7,016 nucleotides of DNA from NCBI GenBank assembly GCA_964620345.1, contig CAZUHK010000159.1:1-7016 (forward strand). The letters run 5' to 3'. This stretch comes from CAZUHK01 sp964620345. Its GTDB lineage: Bacteria > Planctomycetota > Phycisphaerae > Phycisphaerales > Zrk34. This document shows positions 6,071-7,016 of the stretch, in pieces. Positions within the stretch are counted from its first letter, which is position 1. Every line of letters starts with the position of its first letter. The position numbers and the translations under genes were made by a program. Below the pieces are notes generated by a model. That model made no database searches, was not told the DNA's origin, and was given only the letters and a program-made list of their open reading frames with translations.

Positions 6071-6103
6071 CCGACTCGGGCTTGAGTGTTCACGCCCGAT
6101 CGG
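6071..6103 (+). promoter_or_regulatory. Long hairpin in the hppA leader
   Basis: CCGA (6071-6074) pairs with TCGG (6100-6103), TCGGGC (6076-6081) with GCCCGA (6094-6099), and TGA (6083-6085) with TCA (6090-6092) around a GTGT loop. There is one bulged C (6075) and one T-C mismatch. This gives 13 pairs, mostly GC, 108 nt before the hppA start. No T-run follows, so it is not a standard terminator; an attenuator, RNA leader or protein site is possible. Confidence 0.4.
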
Positions 6104-6110
6104 CTAAGTT
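6082..6110 (+). promoter_or_regulatory. Possible sigma70-type promoter for hppA
   Basis: TTGAGT (6082-6087, 4 of 6) and TAAGTT (6105-6110, 3 of 6) are spaced by exactly 17 nt. Transcription would begin near 6117, giving a leader of about 95 nt. The -35 box falls inside the hairpin at 6071-6103, so the two readings compete. Confidence 0.25.
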
Positions 6111-6211
6111 CACCGGCCCCGCACCATGAATCAAGGCCGCTCGACGCCGAGGCAGGAAACGCGAGGTCGCGCCCTCGCCGGTCGTTCGAGCCGCTCTTAG
6201 GAGACCCGACA

Positions 6212-7016
6212 ATGCGCATCGCGACAGGGAATCAGTGGATTCCTGGCTTGTTCCTCATCCTCATCCTCATGCTCGCCGGCCCGGCCCTGGCGCAGATCGA
6301 CACGCCCCTGCCGGACGTGGCCGACACCGCCCGCCCCGAGCTGGTGGTCGAAGGCGCTTCGATGGCCATCCCGCCGCTGTGGTACCTGGCGCCGATCGGC
6401 GCGGTGCTGGCGCTGTTTACCGCGTTGTTCTTCTACCGCTCGGTGGTCAGCCACTCCGAGGGCACGGACGACATGATCCGCATCGCCAAGGCCGTGCGCG
6501 AAGGCGCCTACGCCTACCTCGGCCGGCAGGCCCGGGTGGTGTACCTGGTGGTGGCCGTGCTGGCGGCGGTGCTGGCGGTCATGGCGTTCGGCCTGGGCCT
6601 GCAGGACGAGCTGACGCCGATCGGCGTGGTCGTCGCGTCGGTGCTGTCGGGCCTGTGCGGGTTTCTGGGCATGAAGACCGCGACCAACGCCTCGGCGCGG
6701 ACGACCCACGCCTGCAAACAATCGCTCAACGCCGGCCTGAAGGTCGCCTTCCGCGCCGGCGCCGTGATGGGCCTGTGCGTGACCGGCTTCGCGCTGCTGG
6801 ACATCAGCGTCTGGTTCTTCCTGCTCACGCAGGTCTTTGAGGTCGGCTCGCTGGTCACCATCACCACGATCACGCTGAGCTTCGCGATGGGCGCGTCGCT
6901 GCAGGCGTTGTTCGCCCGCGTGGGCGGCGGCATCTACACCAAGGCCGCCGACGTCGGCGCCGACCTGGTCGGCAAGGTCGAGGCCGGCATCCCCGAGGAC
7001 GACCCCCGCAACCCCG
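6212..7016 (+). CDS. hppA: Ion-translocating membrane pyrophosphatase, 5' part
   Basis: This is the N-terminal 268 residues of a membrane-bound pyrophosphatase, which hydrolyses PPi to phosphate and pumps H+ or Na+ across the membrane; full proteins are about 670-800 aa, so well over half is missing at the window end. Seen: hydrophobic helices near residues 55-75, 106-128 and 135-152; KAVREGAYAYLGRQ after the first mature helix; LNAGLKVAFRAGAVMGL; and the highly conserved ARVGGGIYTKAADVGADLVGKVEAGIPEDDPRNP at the very end, which holds substrate and Mg-binding residues of the family. An N-terminal stretch (residues 1-28, LFLILILMLAGPALA-Q) looks like a cleavable signal peptide, an extra found in only some members. 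AGGAG (6199-6203) lies 8 nt before ATG 6212, supporting that start. The residue that sets K+ dependence (A or K in the GNTT motif) lies beyond the window. A long leader with a hairpin precedes it. Confidence 0.95.
   Translation, partial: MRIATGNQWIPGLFLILILMLAGPALAQIDTPLPDVADTARPELVVEGASMAIPPLWYLAPIGAVLALFTALFFYRSVVSHSEGTDDMIRIAKAVREGAYAYLGRQARVVYLVVAVLAAVLAVMAFGLGLQDELTPIGVVVASVLSGLCGFLGMKTATNASARTTHACKQSLNAGLKVAFRAGAVMGLCVTGFALLDISVWFFLLTQVFEVGSLVTITTITLSFAMGASLQALFARVGGGIYTKAADVGADLVGKVEAGIPEDDPRNP

Larger units (their letters stand above)
5947..6211. other. Gene-free leader region upstream of hppA
   Basis: No reading frame here resembles a gene on either strand and no tRNA or known riboswitch is recognisable. 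It holds a stable hairpin (6071-6103), a possible promoter (6082-6110) and the hppA ribosome binding site AGGAG (6199-6203). Confidence 0.5.

Noticed and set aside
6235..6840. Plus-strand 201-codon frame inside hppA
   Set aside because: It lies out of frame with the clear pyrophosphatase frame that starts at 6212 and has Arg/Gly-rich shadow composition.

Overview
The window is high-GC, densely coding bacterial DNA. Its protein set points to a planctomycete-type bacterium, probably Phycisphaerae-like: a pyrophosphate-dependent phosphofructokinase, a membrane pyrophosphatase, a stand-alone GGQ release-factor-like protein, and a conserved secreted protein of unknown function. This lineage call is inference from protein resemblance; there is no rRNA or other marker here.

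Layout. Minus strand 99-1192: a class I SAM methyltransferase with an N-terminal zinc ribbon, whose reading frame is broken at a run of nine C (nine G on the coding strand). A divergent intergenic region of about 290 bp follows. Plus strand 1482-2696: PPi-dependent phosphofructokinase. At 2734-2881, between convergent genes, lies the first copy of a multi-hairpin repeat. Minus strand: a two-gene unit made of an ADP-ribosyltransferase-fold-like protein (3680-3084) and an overlapping small basic protein (3106-2879), preceded on the same strand by a membrane-anchored Spy/CpxP-like protein (4207-3758). A 44-bp divergent spacer then separates that gene from a plus-strand pair: the release-factor-like gene (4252-4773) and a secreted conserved protein (4790-5812). 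The second repeat copy (5810-5946) begins on the stop codon of that protein. After about 400 bp without genes, the proton or sodium-pumping pyrophosphatase hppA starts at 6212 and runs off the window.

How the parts fit. Phosphofructokinase (PPi as phosphoryl donor, reversible) and the ion-pumping pyrophosphatase (PPi hydrolysis coupled to membrane energisation) sit about 3.5 kb apart and share the cell's PPi pool, suggesting PPi-centred energy metabolism. The ART-like bicistron is the best candidate for an undescribed accessory system (toxin or modifier plus small partner). The repeat is the most striking non-coding signal. Its two copies have the central palindromic core in the same orientation but their flanks in opposite orientation, and each copy supplies the TAG stop codon of the adjacent gene.
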